This document shows positions 1 through 11,064 of a stretch of 64,000 nt of DNA, in pieces. Position 1 is the first letter of the stretch. Every line of letters starts with the position of its first letter. The stretch spans positions 14,249,711-14,313,710 of the forward strand of contig OZ018413.1 in the NCBI GenBank assembly GCA_963969595.1, given 5' to 3'. The notes below the pieces were generated by a model. It did no database searches, was not told where the DNA came from, and saw nothing but the letters and a program-made list of their open reading frames with translations. Made by a program: the position numbers and the translations under genes. This DNA is from Neckera pumila. Lineage: Eukaryota; Streptophyta; Bryopsida; Hypnales; Neckeraceae.

Positions 1-1703
1 ATTATTGCCAATAAATTTGGATTTTGAAGTTCCGCCTACATGTACAACCATAAAAAACTACAAGGGTTGTCAACATGTATATAAAATCCAAGCCTACAAT
101 ATCTTATAAGAGTTTTGTACCTTTTGTACTTTGAACACACAACATGTAATTTTAATAAAACTAGTATTTCTTGCTTGTTGTAATATTTAACCTAAATTCA
201 TATTGATACAACATATATTCATTTTTTAACCAAAATACACCTAAAGATTTCCAACCATTCAATTTTTTAATATTAAAATTATATTCAAAATCAAAAAGAA
301 ATTATTAAACAAAACATGATTAATACCAAAGTCACATATTCAAATCTTCAAAAAACAAATAAATTGGTATTCCATGAGATTTTAAAATTTTGAGTGCATC
401 ATATATTATGATGAAGAACATCGTAAATGTAAAGATTTTATGAGGACAATATAAAGACTTATTCAGATTTTGTTGATGTAGATTATATGTGTCAAGTTCA
501 CACAATTTCAAACTTTCTTCCACCTCAACTAAAATTTTATTTCTTGGTGGGATTTCCATAAGTTGTGCAAATAATACAAGCACTGCAAAGTGATAAAAAT
601 TTGTATACTTCAACTTTCAACTACTCAATAATTAAGTAATAAATCTTGTGCTACTTAACTTAGAATGATATGATAAATTGAAGCATTTTTGTTAAATATT
701 CAAAATTAGGGTTGCAAGACATTTTGCAAATTCAAGTCATAAACATATGATTTTAGCAATTTAAATTATCCTCTTTCAAGTAATTGTAAGCATATAATCC
801 ACCAACTAATAAGAAGGTATACAAATGAAAGTGTAGAATGATTCATCTTGACAAATTGCTATTATATAACAAGGGAATGCTAGCATGTGAGCATAAAATT
901 TGTAACCCATGAGCCTAGGAGTCTATATTACAAACACCTACAAGTGTTTATATTATAGGTATCTATGTTACAGATTTTTTTTTTGTTATGGTCTACCGAT
1001 GTTGTAAGTAAATATGTTATAGAGACCTTCAAATGGTTGCATATACAAATTACAATTACATTCAAGGCTTATAGGCTCACATCTCTACACTCACATGCTA
1101 GCATTAGTGCTTCTCTCATCTAAACTCAAGAAGGCAAGAACAACCTAGTCGTCAAATTTCCTACCAAAAAGCCCTTCATGTATCTCAATCTTCATACCTT
1201 ATGTTTTTTTTGCCCATCCAAAAAACTTATACATTGAAAGTTCAAAAATTGCAAGAGAGAGAATCTAACCCTAATTTTCTTTTCTAATATCTCATTGACA
1301 TTCTAACATCCATCCATGTGCTAATTCATCCCTACCCTAAATTGAAGTATCCACCCTAATTTGTTGTGTTTTTCTCCACTTTAGAGCGTCTTCTACTATA
1401 TCAATGTTCTAACATTTTCCTAATTTTTGTAGTTAGCTTCATGTTTTTTGTATTTGCACTTTTAATTTCCAATTCATTCCTTAATGATAATTCCTCATTC
1501 TAATATTTTGTTCCCTATTTCTATCAATTCCACCATTTTTCTAATTTTTTCAATAGCTCATTTTCTACTTAACCCTCTAACCTTCAAAATTCCAATTCTC
1601 CATCTAAAATCTTCCATCATTTATCATATCTTTTAATATATGATATATGATCATTCCAGAAGTTTGCTCTAGAATTCTAGCTACTCCCTATCACAAAACC
1701 TAC
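1..1703. other. AT-rich intergenic stretch, no gene
   Basis: No convincing ORF or RNA gene is visible. A degenerate stretch at about 950-1110 (motifs about 'tatctatgttacag', a cytosine-poor run and 'aggctcacat...cacatgctagcat') resembles 47,830-48,110 and is probably an old dispersed repeat. The rest shows nothing recognisable. Confidence 0.6.
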
Positions 1704-2106
1704 TGAGGTAGAGCCACCCATCCCCGACCAGTGATCCATTTTCAACCTATATATGCATGTATTTTTGACCATGCTTAGAATGTTTTGTTTTTTCCCTTTC
1801 TAAAGTTGGAACTAATAAATACATGATACATATTCCAAGTTGTGAGAAAGAAAGTAGAAAATAATGATTAGAAAGAAAGTTATTGAATGATCAAAATTGG
1901 ATGAGTCTAAAGGTTGGCCATGGGTCTAAAGTACTTTTTGCCTCCCAAAATTCATAGTAATTTTATTTCAAGCAATAAAATTACCAATTTTTTTGCAATC
2001 CTTGACATTTCTATCAATGTACCTCTAAAAAATATTTGTTTTGCCTTCACTACTCCAAATCATCCTAAAATTCTTTATTTGGTTGGTTATGGGTGCTTCT
2101 ACCTTA
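1704..2106 (-). mobile_element. ~400 bp MITE, family G (copy 1)
   Basis: The element has inverted ends TGAGGTAGAGCCACCCAT and TTCTACCTTA. Over its whole length it matches the reverse complement of the complete copy at 16,011-16,410. The 101-codon ORF inside it is a by-product and has no protein features. No clean target duplication is seen here. The size and inverted ends fit a non-autonomous DNA transposon; the superfamily is not determined. Confidence 0.7.
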
Positions 2107-3082
2107 ATCCATTGTTGTGGATTGATTCGCTAACTCACAAGTTCCTACAATTTGTCTTAAATATCTTAGAATTAATTTGTGAATCAAAGTGGTGGCTCAC
2201 AAGGTTGTTACTCAAATAATAAGAAAGCATTGTCATAGTTAGAGATTATGTGATTAAAGTGAGACTCCAAATATAGACACCCAAAGGCGCAAAAGGAATT
2301 TTGAAGTGACAATCTAGACTCATAATTAATTAAAGAATAGACAAAAATAATGTCAATTCTGTCAGTTATGTTGGGGCTTCAATTTTTATTATTCAAGATT
2401 TTGTTTCTAAAGAATTCTATTCTACACAAAACATTGAAATTAAGTTGTCTTCCCAATTAAGTTGCCTTACCTCAAATAGATTACCTCATGACTCAATGCA
2501 TGTCCACATGGAGGTGCATGCAACACTTTTAACGGGGCCTTGAACTAGTGCCCTAATCTATGCCATACAAATGGCTTTAGATTGAATGCATCATTATACT
2601 GGGAGCAGTGAATATTATACTGTGTGGACTGCCGAGAAATTAGTGTGGAGCAACCTAATTTCACTATTTTGTATAGTTGACCTCAAATTCTTTTTTTTGG
2701 CATTATACATTTCACACTTGGAATTTAAATATTAAGAAGATTTGGAATTAAAGCATTCCCATTGAGGCACAAAATACTACCTTTGGAAGAGGTTTGTTGC
2801 ACCCAGGCATTAGAGGGGATTCAAGGACCTTGGAGGGCTAAGAGTTCTTCTACGTTCCCAAACTGTGGGAACGCGGTTAATATGGCAGAGCGATTGCCAA
2901 GTCATTTTTTTATTTTTGCCTAAAATGATATATATATATTTTAATAAACATTTTTTGACAGCTCGTATTGTTGTTCATAAAATTGGGCCAAATTGGAGAA
3001 CGGGCTTGAAATGACCCTCTAAGGCCTCCATCTCCCCCAATCAACGATTTGGGTATTTTCAATGCAAGGCACAACAAAATTT
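2107..3082. other. AT-rich intergenic stretch
   Basis: No gene is visible. A short GC-richer patch at about 2,800-3,070 contains CATTAGAGGGG and gagggcta-like words. It may be a relic of the CATTA element family, but its ends could not be paired. Confidence 0.4.
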
Positions 3083-3187
3083 TGTCGACACCATTCAACT
3101 TGTAGGACCTTGCACCTTTGACCTAGTACGTTGTATTGTCGCCACCATTCAATATGTAGGACCTGCACCTTTGACCTAGTATGTCAC
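3083..3187. repeat. Tandem duplication, ~54 bp x 2
   Basis: Two adjacent units begin at 3083 (tgtcgacaccattcaac) and 3137 (tgtcgccaccattcaat). Both end in 'cacctttgacctagta'. They differ by a few substitutions and one deleted base. Confidence 0.85.
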
Positions 3188-3384
3188 ATTTAGGGTGCAT
3201 TTGACGTTGTGTATGACAAGTTGGAACACTATTTTTGATGGTAAAATTCATTAAAGACCAAAAAAGAGCTTTTAATTTGGTTTAAGTGCGCACGCAGAGA
3301 TAGATTAGGATGTAAACCATGTCACTGTGTCTCTTACTTTCCACCTTGAAACTCAAAGTTGTATTATTGATGGTGAGGGTCCAA

Positions 3385-4307
3385 TTAACCCCTAAAGGAC
3401 CAAGGCCCTTTTTTGCCAAAAAATACTCAAAACTGCCATTTCTATAGCAAAAAATAAAAAAATTTGAAAAATGTTTTTTTCCCACATCTAGCAGTAGGAT
3501 CTTACACCTAACTAGTATGAGAGTGTATGGAAAATTTTTCAGAATTCTTGACCGCACAAATTGCAAGATATCTGCGTTTAAAGTGAAAAAAACAAGTTTT
3601 TCAGCACATTGGGGGACTAGATTTTTCGACTTTGAACATTTTTAACTTTATTTTTTTGCACTACAAAGATTTGAGCTTTTAACGTTTATACTGGAGAATT
3701 GAGTTAAGAATCTAGCAAAAAAAAGAGTTTAAAAAAACTTAATTTTCATTACTAAAAAAATTATTAAGTAGAAGTAGGTACAAGATAGAAGGAAAATCTA
3801 AAATATTCATATATTTTAGCTGGGATTAAAATGCACTAATCCCAATGGTGAGATTGTTCTAGCAAGTAAATTAAATCATGCAAAAAAAAAAGTTTGAAAA
3901 ATTTGAAAAATCGCATTCAGAAATGAGTCCTACAAGTTTTTTTTTCTCAAAAAGATGCTCTAACTGCCCGAAAAACAAGAATGTTTATAACTTTCTCATA
4001 GAAAATCCAAATGAAATGAATCAAAGCTTTCTAGATAGACAAAAATATAATCTATGAGAAAAAAACTACTTAAAAATAAAAAAATTGCAAATTTTTTTTG
4101 CTGCCTGCCGTCCCCTGTTTTGAGCTTATTTGGTCATAACTTTTGTTCCCGAGCACCGATTGTGAAAAAAATTAAATTACCATGAAGCTAATCAGCTTTT
4201 CTACCTCCAAAAAAAGTTTCAAAAAATCAAAAGAAAATTTCAGCCTGTAGGTACCTACCCAAAAATACATTTGTCCCCGGAAGGGACAATGGTCCTTTAG
4301 GGGTTAA
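3385..4307 (-). mobile_element. TTAA-flanked element, subfamily A
   Basis: It starts TTAACCCCTAAAGGACCA at 3385 and ends with the exact reverse complement at 4307, so the 14 bp inverted ends are perfect inside TTAA direct repeats. Length is 923 bp. Orientation is opposite to the copy at 13,736. The subterminal palindrome (ttgtccc...gggacaa) lies at 4271-4289. There is no transposase; the 94-codon ORF crossing the left end is incidental. Non-autonomous, piggyBac-like by ends and target. Confidence 0.88.
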
Positions 4308-4367
4308 TGGGGCATGGCTTTGAGCTCACAAGGACATGCTAGGTGCTCCACACTCAGCCTATTTTGT

Positions 4368-4507
4368 AGTCTCTTGATGGTGAGAGGCTCTTTGACATTT
4401 CAAATTTTTGAAGCTTTTTTGTATTGTCCCCACAACTAGTCTCTTGATGGTGAGATGCTCTTTAACATTGCAAATTTCTGAAGCTTTATTGTCTCACAAC
4501 TTTCCTT
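4368..4507. repeat. Tandem duplication, 70 bp x ~2
   Basis: The unit 'agtctcttgatggtgaga.gctcttt.acatt.caaattt' starts at 4368 and again at 4438. The units differ at scattered positions and the second is slightly shorter. Confidence 0.85.
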
Positions 4508-5319
4508 TGTCATACAAACAATGTGTAATATCCTTTTGTACATACAGACTCTACAACTTTCCTTCTGTTTGTAACATATTCAAACTTTTTTGTAACATAT
4601 CTATTTTGTGTCAATAACTTCTTGGATTGATATGAAATTTTTAACCATACAAACTAGACTAGTATGTGCAACTTCCCTCCAAAGTATATATTGGAAATGG
4701 ACACCGTATGAAGAAGAAATAGGCCATCAAAGTTCACTATAATCCAAAAATATCCATATTTTGAACTACAAATGGCTCCCAAATATTAAAAACAACTTGA
4801 ATTGACATTAGATTTTACTACAATGACTAAGCTTTAGGGAGAATATAATTCAACAAATTTTTATTGAAAATGAAAATTGGATGAAAAAGATACAAGGAGA
4901 TCCAAGCCCCCAAAGTTGCAACCGTCAAAATGCAGTTTGGTAAATTGAAATTGAAGTCTGGTAAATCAATACATCTTAGATTGATTCAAAAATTTTACCA
5001 CACAAACTAGAAGAGAACACTCAAATTTCCCAAGAAGTTTTATTAAATTCAGATATTGGATGCAAAAAGTTACAACACTTCAAAATGAACTTCCAAATTA
5101 TGTGGGGACACTTTCGGTCACCCAATCTGCTTAGGGGTGAAACTTGCCGTAACTTGAAGATAAAAATCAAACGAAACTAAAGCAAATATGCAAATCTGCA
5201 TGGACAGCATGAAACAACAACATGTTTCCCACTTTTGAGGGAAAACAAAAAACATGAAAAGGGCATACTTATTACAAACTGAAAGCTAGCACCAAATGTC
5301 CAAGTTTTAGCCCATCTTT
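4508..5319. other. AT-rich intergenic stretch upstream of the HD-Zip gene
   Basis: No ORF, RNA gene or repeat is recognised here. Base composition changes sharply near 5,320, where the GC-richer gene island begins. Confidence 0.5.
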
Positions 5320-7153
5320 TTCTCAATCCAAGAGGGGCAAGTGATGATGATGAACTGGGGCGCGTCCATAGAAGGACAGAAATAAAACTTGAGCAGAGCC
5401 TGACACCATGGAAATGTCAGGCAGCAGCAGCAGAGGAGACCAGAAACAGCAGTGCCCGAGTGGAAAAAAACGAAAAGCCCCCAATTTGTCCTGAATACAA
5501 TTAAAAAAATGTAAACGGGGGGGAACTCGGGAAGCGTGCACCAAATGGGGAGCTCCCGAAGGGCACTTTTGCTCTCCAGTCCCAGGGACCTGAAGCCTAT
5601 TTACACCCCTCCACTCCACTACCTTAATTTTCATCCATCGCCGGAGTGCGCAGCTGCATTGATGAGCTCACCTGCTGCCACTGCTGCTTTCTTTGCTCGC
5701 CTTGGGTGCTTGCAGTTCCCCTTTGCGCGCCTGCATTCAATGCGCCATATCCTTCACTCCCCCGGCCACTCCCTCCTTCACTTCTCTCCTCGTCTTCCCC
5801 TTCTGCTGGGGCTCTCCTCTCTGTCTTTGCTAACTCAGAGGTCCCAGAACTTAGGTAGCACCAGATTTCGCAGTTCTAGCTAGACGAAGACTGATCGAGT
5901 TTATGTGTCGATAGATCAGGCGGCGAAGCACTGGAGGGTTGATGGTTGGGACTGTGCAGTTGCGGTCCTTCTCCCATTTGTGAGTAGCTGGGTTTCGAGG
6001 TAGCGGTGCGGGAGCTTCTGTTCAGCTGGCTAGCTGAGGTTGGGTGGACTGGAGCTCTGGGTATTGGTTTGTGTTTTGTATTCTTATATTATTCATTTTC
6101 TTCTGGTGTGCAGCTGGTTTGCGTGTGGTGTGCGAGCTGACCACTCTCATCGTCGTTGACAATAGCGATTGAACATCTCGTTCACTCGACTGACTTGTAG
6201 TGTTCAAAGTGGGGTCTTGTGTCCTGCTTAGCGTCTCGGCAGTAGCGTGGTGAAGTAGGAGCTGGATACTAATTAATACGTGGCGAGAGGCGTCTCTCTG
6301 GTGTCGTCGATCAGGGGTGTGTTAGGGTGAGGGGAGACGTGAGTTAGGGTAGAGGAGTTTTGGTCGAGCTGGACTCGTTGGCGACGTAGGGTGGTTGCCG
6401 TGTTGAGAGGGAGAAAACGAGAGAGAGAGGAAATTCAGTCGGACCCAACTGCGGAGCTTCTCTCTCTTTCCTTTTCTTCGGACTGTCCGAGAGAGGGCGG
6501 GAGGCACAGCAATACAGTGGCAGCAACAGACCTTGGCGTCCGTCCGTCCGTCCTTCCGTCGCTGGGCATTGCCTCCCTCTTCTCTCCAGTCCCTTGCTCT
6601 CGCAACTCTCTTCCTTCCCTTCCCTTGACATGACCTTTGTGTGATTGTTACTTTCTATCAACCATGCTTCAAGTGTTTATTCTTCCCGTCCCTTGCAGCG
6701 TCACGACTCAATTCTGTCTCAGTAAATAATATTTACCTTTTCTCCGTAGGAGCGGGACTGAACTGTCCGTTCTCTTACATGTCATGCGTACATGAGACGG
6801 TGGCCGCGGGTGAAGTCGGTAACTACTTATCAATCAGTGTTTTTCTGTAAGAAGTTCAAACTTGCGCAAGTGTATGTATCATTCCCAAACAGCGGAGAAG
6901 TTCGTACTGCTCGCGACTACTGCAGCAGCTCAAAGTATATCTGGACACCTGTGATATCGGAGCTCAATCTAGTTCAGGAACCTCAAACGCCTCAGTGAGC
7001 TGAAGACTCTTCATCAGCATCGACATCATCATCTTCAGTTGTTAAAAAGGAGAGGAGAGGGAGAGCGGAGGGTTGTCAACATGGTCGCGGATTAGGAATG
7101 CCGGAGGGGACAGGTCGCAAGGGCAAGCGTCAAGCGCGGTGGAGCAGCGGGGT
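5320..7153 (+). promoter_or_regulatory. Promoter and 5' leader region of the HD-Zip IV gene
   Basis: The stretch is much richer in G+C than its surroundings. It holds a long pyrimidine-rich tract (about 5,733-5,835) typical of plant core promoters and leaders, a GA run near 6,418-6,430 and a (GTCC)4 run at 6538-6553. The transcription start is probably within about 5,600-5,900, but no clear TATA box fixes it. Good candidate 3' splice sites follow pyrimidine tracts at 6697-6698 (cttgcag) and 6748-6749 (ctccgtag), and a donor-like GTAAGA lies near 6,848, so a leader intron is plausible. ORFs of 60-115 codons in this stretch look like by-products of composition. Confidence 0.55.
7081..7095 (+). 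promoter_or_regulatory. uORF1, 4 codons, in HD-Zip leader
   Basis: The ATG at 7081 sits in a strong plant start context (A at -3, G at +4) but reads only four codons (M-V-A-D) before TAG at 7093-7095. It is out of frame with the main CDS and lies three bases before uORF2. If the transcript includes it, scanning ribosomes would be expected to initiate here often. Confidence 0.5.
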
Positions 7154-7157
7154 ATGA
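7098..7157 (+). promoter_or_regulatory. uORF2, 19 codons, stop overlaps the main start
   Basis: The ATG at 7098 opens a 19-codon basic peptide (six Arg/Lys) that ends at TGA 7155-7157. This stop overlaps the main CDS start at 7154 as ATGA. The arrangement suggests control of the HD-Zip protein by termination-reinitiation or leaky scanning. This is inferred from sequence only. Confidence 0.5.
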
Positions 7158-9544
7158 GGCTGGGCGGAGTCACCGTGCAAGTGTCGCCGTCGAACGGCAA
7201 TCTGGGGCTGGGCTTCGGCGGCGAGCTGGGTGGCATGCCCGCAGGAGCGATGGCGCCCCCTCGCCCCATTCCCCCTCTGGCCATGTCGCGCCCGCCCCCC
7301 AAGCACTACACGTCGCCCTCGCTGTCGCTGGCGCCCCCCACTCGCGACGGCAGCCAGACGGCCGAGAGCGACCAGTTACTACAGCAGCAGCAGCAGCGCA
7401 ACAAAGAGGAACAGGAGTACGGGTCGCGTTCGGGCAGCGACAACATGGAGGGCGCGTCGGACGACGACCAGGACCCCGACCACCCGCCTCGCAAGAAGCG
7501 TTACCACCGCCACACGCCGCGCCAGATTCAGGAGATGGAGATGCTGTTCAAGGAGTGCCCGCACCCAGACGACAAGCAGCGTCAGCAGCTGAGCAAGGAC
7601 TTGGGTCTGGAGCCGCGTCAGGTGAAGTTCTGGTTCCAGAACCGTCGAACGCAGATGAAGGCGCACACCGAGCGCGCGGAGAATTCGATGCTGCGCGCGG
7701 AGAACGAGAAGCTGCGCAACGAGAACTTGATATTGCGCGAGGCTTTGAAGAATCCTCAGTGCCCGCATTGCGGCGGTCCGGCGACGGTGGGTGAGATGTC
7801 GTTCGATGAGCAGCAGCTTCGGATCGAGAACGGTCGTCTGAAGGAGGAGCTGGATCGCGTGTCTGCTCTGGCGGCCAAGTACCTGGGTCGTCCCATCACG
7901 CCGATGCTGCCTCTGGGTCTGCCGAGCTCGTCGCTGGACTTGCAGGTCGGCGGGAGCAGCTTCGGTGGCTTGCATGCGGGTGGCAGTAACCTGGACCTGG
8001 TGCCGGGTCCGAGCGTGGCGGATGTGGCGAGGCCCGGTGGTCTGACGGAGGCCGAGAAGCCGATGGTGGTGGAGCTGGCTGTGATGGCGATGGAGGAGCT
8101 GGTGCGCATGGCGCAGTCGGAGGAGCCTCTGTGGGTGAGCCTTGGCGATGGCAGCGGCATTCGCGAGCAGCTGAACTACGACGAGTACCTGCGTCAGTTT
8201 CCGCAGGGGATCGGCCTGCGTCCGGTGGGTCTGAAGACTGAGGCGACGCGGGAGACGGCTTTGGTGATGATGAATGGCGTCACGTTAGTGGAGACGCTGA
8301 TGGACGCGACGCAGTGGATGGACATGTTTCCGTGCATGGTGTCTCGTGCGCTGACGGTGGACGTGCTTTCGACCGGCGTGCCTAGCAACCGTAACGGAGC
8401 GCTGCAGCTGATGTACGCGGAGCTTCAGGTTCTGTCTCCGCTGGTTCCGACGCGCGAGGTTTACTTTTTGCGCTACTGCAAGCAGCACGCGGAGGGCGTG
8501 TGGGCCGTGGTGGACGTGTCGGTGGATTCTCTGCGGGACAACCCGCCTCCATCGCTGATGCGTTGTCGTCGGCGTCCTTCCGGTGTGCTGATCCAGGACA
8601 TGCCGAACGGGTACGCGAAGGTGACGTGCGTGGAGCACATGGAGTACGACGATCGCGCCGTGCATCGGATGTACCGTGAGCTGGTGAACACCGGACTGGC
8701 ATTTGGGGCGCAGCGTTGGCTGGCGACCCTGCAGCGTCAGTGTGAGCGTCTGGCGAGCCTTCTGGCGAGCAACATCGCCTCTCGTGACCTGGGCGGCGTG
8801 CCCAGCGCGAGCGGTCGTCGTAGCATGCTGAAACTGGCGCAGCGGATGACGAACAACTTCTGCGCGGGCGTGAGTGCGTCGACGGTGCACACCTGGACGA
8901 CTCTTTCGGGCAGCGGCGACGAGGACGTGCGCGTGATGACCCGCAAGAGCGTGGACAACCCGGGTGAGCCCCACGGGATCGTGCTGAGCGCTGCGACTTC
9001 GATGTGGCTGCCTGTCTCTCCCGCGCGGGTGTTCCAGTTCCTGCGCGACGAGCGTCTCCGCAGCGAGTGGGACATTTTGTCGAACGGCGGCATGGTGACG
9101 GAGATGGCGCACATCGCCAAGGGTCAGGACCCGGGCAACAGCGTGTCTTTGCTTCGCGTGAACGCCATGAACTCTTCGCAGAGCAACATGCTGATTTTGC
9201 AGGAGAGCTGCACGGACGCTTCCGGTTCCTTGGTGATCTACGCGCCGGTGGACATTCCGGCGATGAATTTGGTGCTTCAGGGCGGCGATCCGGCTTACGT
9301 GGCTCTGCTCCCGTCGGGCTTCGCCATCCTTCCGGACGGCCCCGGCGGTGACCAGTCCAGCGGTCAGATGAGCGCCGAGTCAGGTCGCGGCAGTGGCGGT
9401 TCTTTGTTGACCGTGGCGTTCCAGATCCTGGTGAGCAGCATCCCGTCGGCGCGTCTTTCTCTGGAATCGGTGGCGACGGTGAACAACCTGATTTCTTGCA
9501 CCGTGCAGCGCATCAAGTCGGCGCTGCTGGTGGAGGACGCGTAG
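7154..9544 (+). CDS. HD-Zip class IV transcription factor (homeodomain, zipper-loop-zipper, START, SAD)
   Basis: The 796-residue product matches family size (about 700-850). Features in order are: a Gly/Pro-rich N-terminus; a short Gln run (about 74-82); an acidic stretch then basic PPRKKR; a homeodomain (about 114-173) with WFQNRR of helix 3 at 160-165; a leucine zipper interrupted by a loop holding CPHCGG (203-208), the class IV Cys pair; a START lipid-binding domain (about 297-524); and the SAD region to the C-terminus. Family members are nuclear, dimerise, bind L1-box-like sites (TAAATGYA) and control epidermal fate. The frame is open from 7046 (stop TAA 7043-7045), but 7154 is its first ATG; upstream only TTG at 7073 could add 27 residues, and no acceptor with a pyrimidine tract lies between. 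The CDS is a single exon with strongly G/C-ending codons, unlike flowering-plant homologues, which have several coding introns. Confidence 0.96.
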   Translation: MRLGGVTVQVSPSNGNLGLGFGGELGGMPAGAMAPPRPIPPLAMSRPPPKHYTSPSLSLAPPTRDGSQTAESDQLLQQQQQRNKEEQEYGSRSGSDNMEGASDDDQDPDHPPRKKRYHRHTPRQIQEMEMLFKECPHPDDKQRQQLSKDLGLEPRQVKFWFQNRRTQMKAHTERAENSMLRAENEKLRNENLILREALKNPQCPHCGGPATVGEMSFDEQQLRIENGRLKEELDRVSALAAKYLGRPITPMLPLGLPSSSLDLQVGGSSFGGLHAGGSNLDLVPGPSVADVARPGGLTEAEKPMVVELAVMAMEELVRMAQSEEPLWVSLGDGSGIREQLNYDEYLRQFPQGIGLRPVGLKTEATRETALVMMNGVTLVETLMDATQWMDMFPCMVSRALTVDVLSTGVPSNRNGALQLMYAELQVLSPLVPTREVYFLRYCKQHAEGVWAVVDVSVDSLRDNPPPSLMRCRRRPSGVLIQDMPNGYAKVTCVEHMEYDDRAVHRMYRELVNTGLAFGAQRWLATLQRQCERLASLLASNIASRDLGGVPSASGRRSMLKLAQRMTNNFCAGVSASTVHTWTTLSGSGDEDVRVMTRKSVDNPGEPHGIVLSAATSMWLPVSPARVFQFLRDERLRSEWDILSNGGMVTEMAHIAKGQDPGNSVSLLRVNAMNSSQSNMLILQESCTDASGSLVIYAPVDIPAMNLVLQGGDPAYVALLPSGFAILPDGPGGDQSSGQMSAESGRGSGGSLLTVAFQILVSSIPSARLSLESVATVNNLISCTVQRIKSALLVEDA

Positions 9545-10768
9545 CGCCTTGGCGGGATTCAGCCCGCGTGTTGGTGGTGCGCAGGCTGTGCCCGAGCAGC
9601 TGGGTCTTCTTCCCTTTGGTAGTCATATGACGGGCATAGGCTTTTAGGAGGTGAGGGTCTTCTGCTGGTCTACCACACATGGTGATATTTTTTCACTTGT
9701 GGTGGTGGACGCAGCAGAGTGCCGCCGCTGGGTTTTGAGGAGCCTTCAAGATTGTGTGTTATCTCACATTGAGCGTGGTCTTGAGCGCTCCTCAGGGGGA
9801 AGGAGGAGGTAGTTCCCAGAATATCATGCAATTATGCAGGAATCGTCCGGAGTTTGTATCGATCAGGACTCATCGAAGACGCCATTTTAGTTACGATTTA
9901 ATTTTCAGGCCCATTACAATTCGGATTATACTCTACAGTCACACAGACAGACATACAATGACGGTGAGTGGAGGTAGGAAACGAGTCAAGAGCGAACCAC
10001 CACTGATGGCCCTCCCTGCGTGGTGCTGTGGCTGCGCACATACACGGTCCTGGATTGAATGTTTTCTAGCCAGGATTCGTGAGCATTCGCTGCCCTTCGT
10101 TTGATGAAGTATGTGCTCGGTTTCAGCCCCGCGCAGCCCGGGTAGTGGTTCGGGCATTGACTTGGTTCCGACATTGTCCCTCCCTCCTCGATTTCTTTCA
10201 GCATTTAGTGGCAAGCATATTGGTCGATGCATGCGCCAATCCTGTCGTCCTTGACAGACAGCTTTGTGGATTTTGTACCCTGTAATCAGCATACGAAGCT
10301 CTCGTGATATGTGCATTGCATTCTATCCCCGGTGTCGCGTTTGGTTTGCATTTCCCCTTGTGTTTATGTGCACATCATTGTTTCTGCTTACTGCATCGCA
10401 GTCTGGGTTCATTGGACTAGAGTGAGATAACTTTCGTGCTTTTCTTTCGAGTAGTGTATCCAACTTGGCATAGATGGTACCTAGTTTAGTCGACTTTTTG
10501 ATTGGTTGTCGAGATGGTTTTGTCGAATGGAATTTGGACTTGCCTAATTGATCTCAGTATGCATGTTTCGTTTTTCTTAGATGCTTAGCGTTGTGATTTC
10601 TGTCTGAGTTTTTCCTTCGATTGAATTGAATGGGATTGAATGCGGACTTGTAGTTTGTAATAGTTTCAAGCCCTTTCTGTTGCTTTCAGTTTACCTGTAG
10701 TTGTCATTGGATGCGGAGTTTTTGTGTGGCGTTTTCAGGTTGTAATAATGGGTGCATCCTCTAGCCTT

Positions 10769-10902
10769 TCGATGGTATTATTAATAATAGTTACGAACTT
10801 TTAGTCTTTCGGTGTTATTTTCTGTTAGTGATAATAGTTTTAAGGTTTTAATCTATCGGAGTTATTTTCAGTTAGTAATAATTGTTACAAGCTTTCAGTA
10901 AC
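10769..10902. repeat. Three imperfect ~45 bp tandem units downstream of the HD-Zip CDS
   Basis: Units start at 10769 (tcgatggtatta), 10809 (tcggtgttatttt) and 10856 (tcggagttatttt). Each contains an A/T core of the type 'ttagt.ataatagtt' followed by 'ttt.agtcttt'-like sequence. They lie about 1.2-1.4 kb past the stop codon. Confidence 0.7.
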
Positions 10903-11044
10903 ATCGATCGTCTGTTGACATTGTATTGTATTTCCCTGTCATTGTGTTGCCCTTTGTGTGTCGATCTGTCCATATTATTGCTACTGTTGAATACGGTACT
11001 GTATCGGAGTTCGGGTTAACTGGCACTTCTGTAGTTTGATGAAT

Positions 11045-11064
11045 GGCACGGCACGGCACGGCAC
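11045..11064. repeat. (GGCAC)4 microsatellite
   Basis: Four perfect copies of GGCAC lie in the downstream flank of the HD-Zip gene. Confidence 0.95.

Noticed and set aside
1914..2219. 101-codon ORF
   Set aside because: It falls across a MITE (1704-2106) and has no matching frame in the copy at 16,011.
5507..5514. AAAATGTA resembling an L1 box upstream of the HD-Zip gene
   Set aside because: It has one mismatch to TAAATGYA at the first position; such words are frequent by chance in AT-rich DNA.
5323..6998. ORFs of 61-115 codons in the HD-Zip leader region
   Set aside because: Low-complexity Ser/Pro/Leu/Arg-rich translations of CT- and GA-rich leader sequence, overlapping each other on both strands.
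7230..7592. 120-codon plus-strand ORF and several 60-198 codon ORFs across 7.2-9.4 kb
   Set aside because: Other-frame by-products of the GC-rich HD-Zip CDS.
8285..9112. 275-codon ORF on the minus strand
   Set aside because: It lies wholly inside the HD-Zip CDS and mirrors its G/C-ending codons; the product is His/Arg/Val-rich without domains.
9754..10316. ORFs of 116 and 125 codons downstream of the HD-Zip stop
   Set aside because: They overlap on opposite strands, lack homology-like features and lie in the likely 3' UTR or flank.
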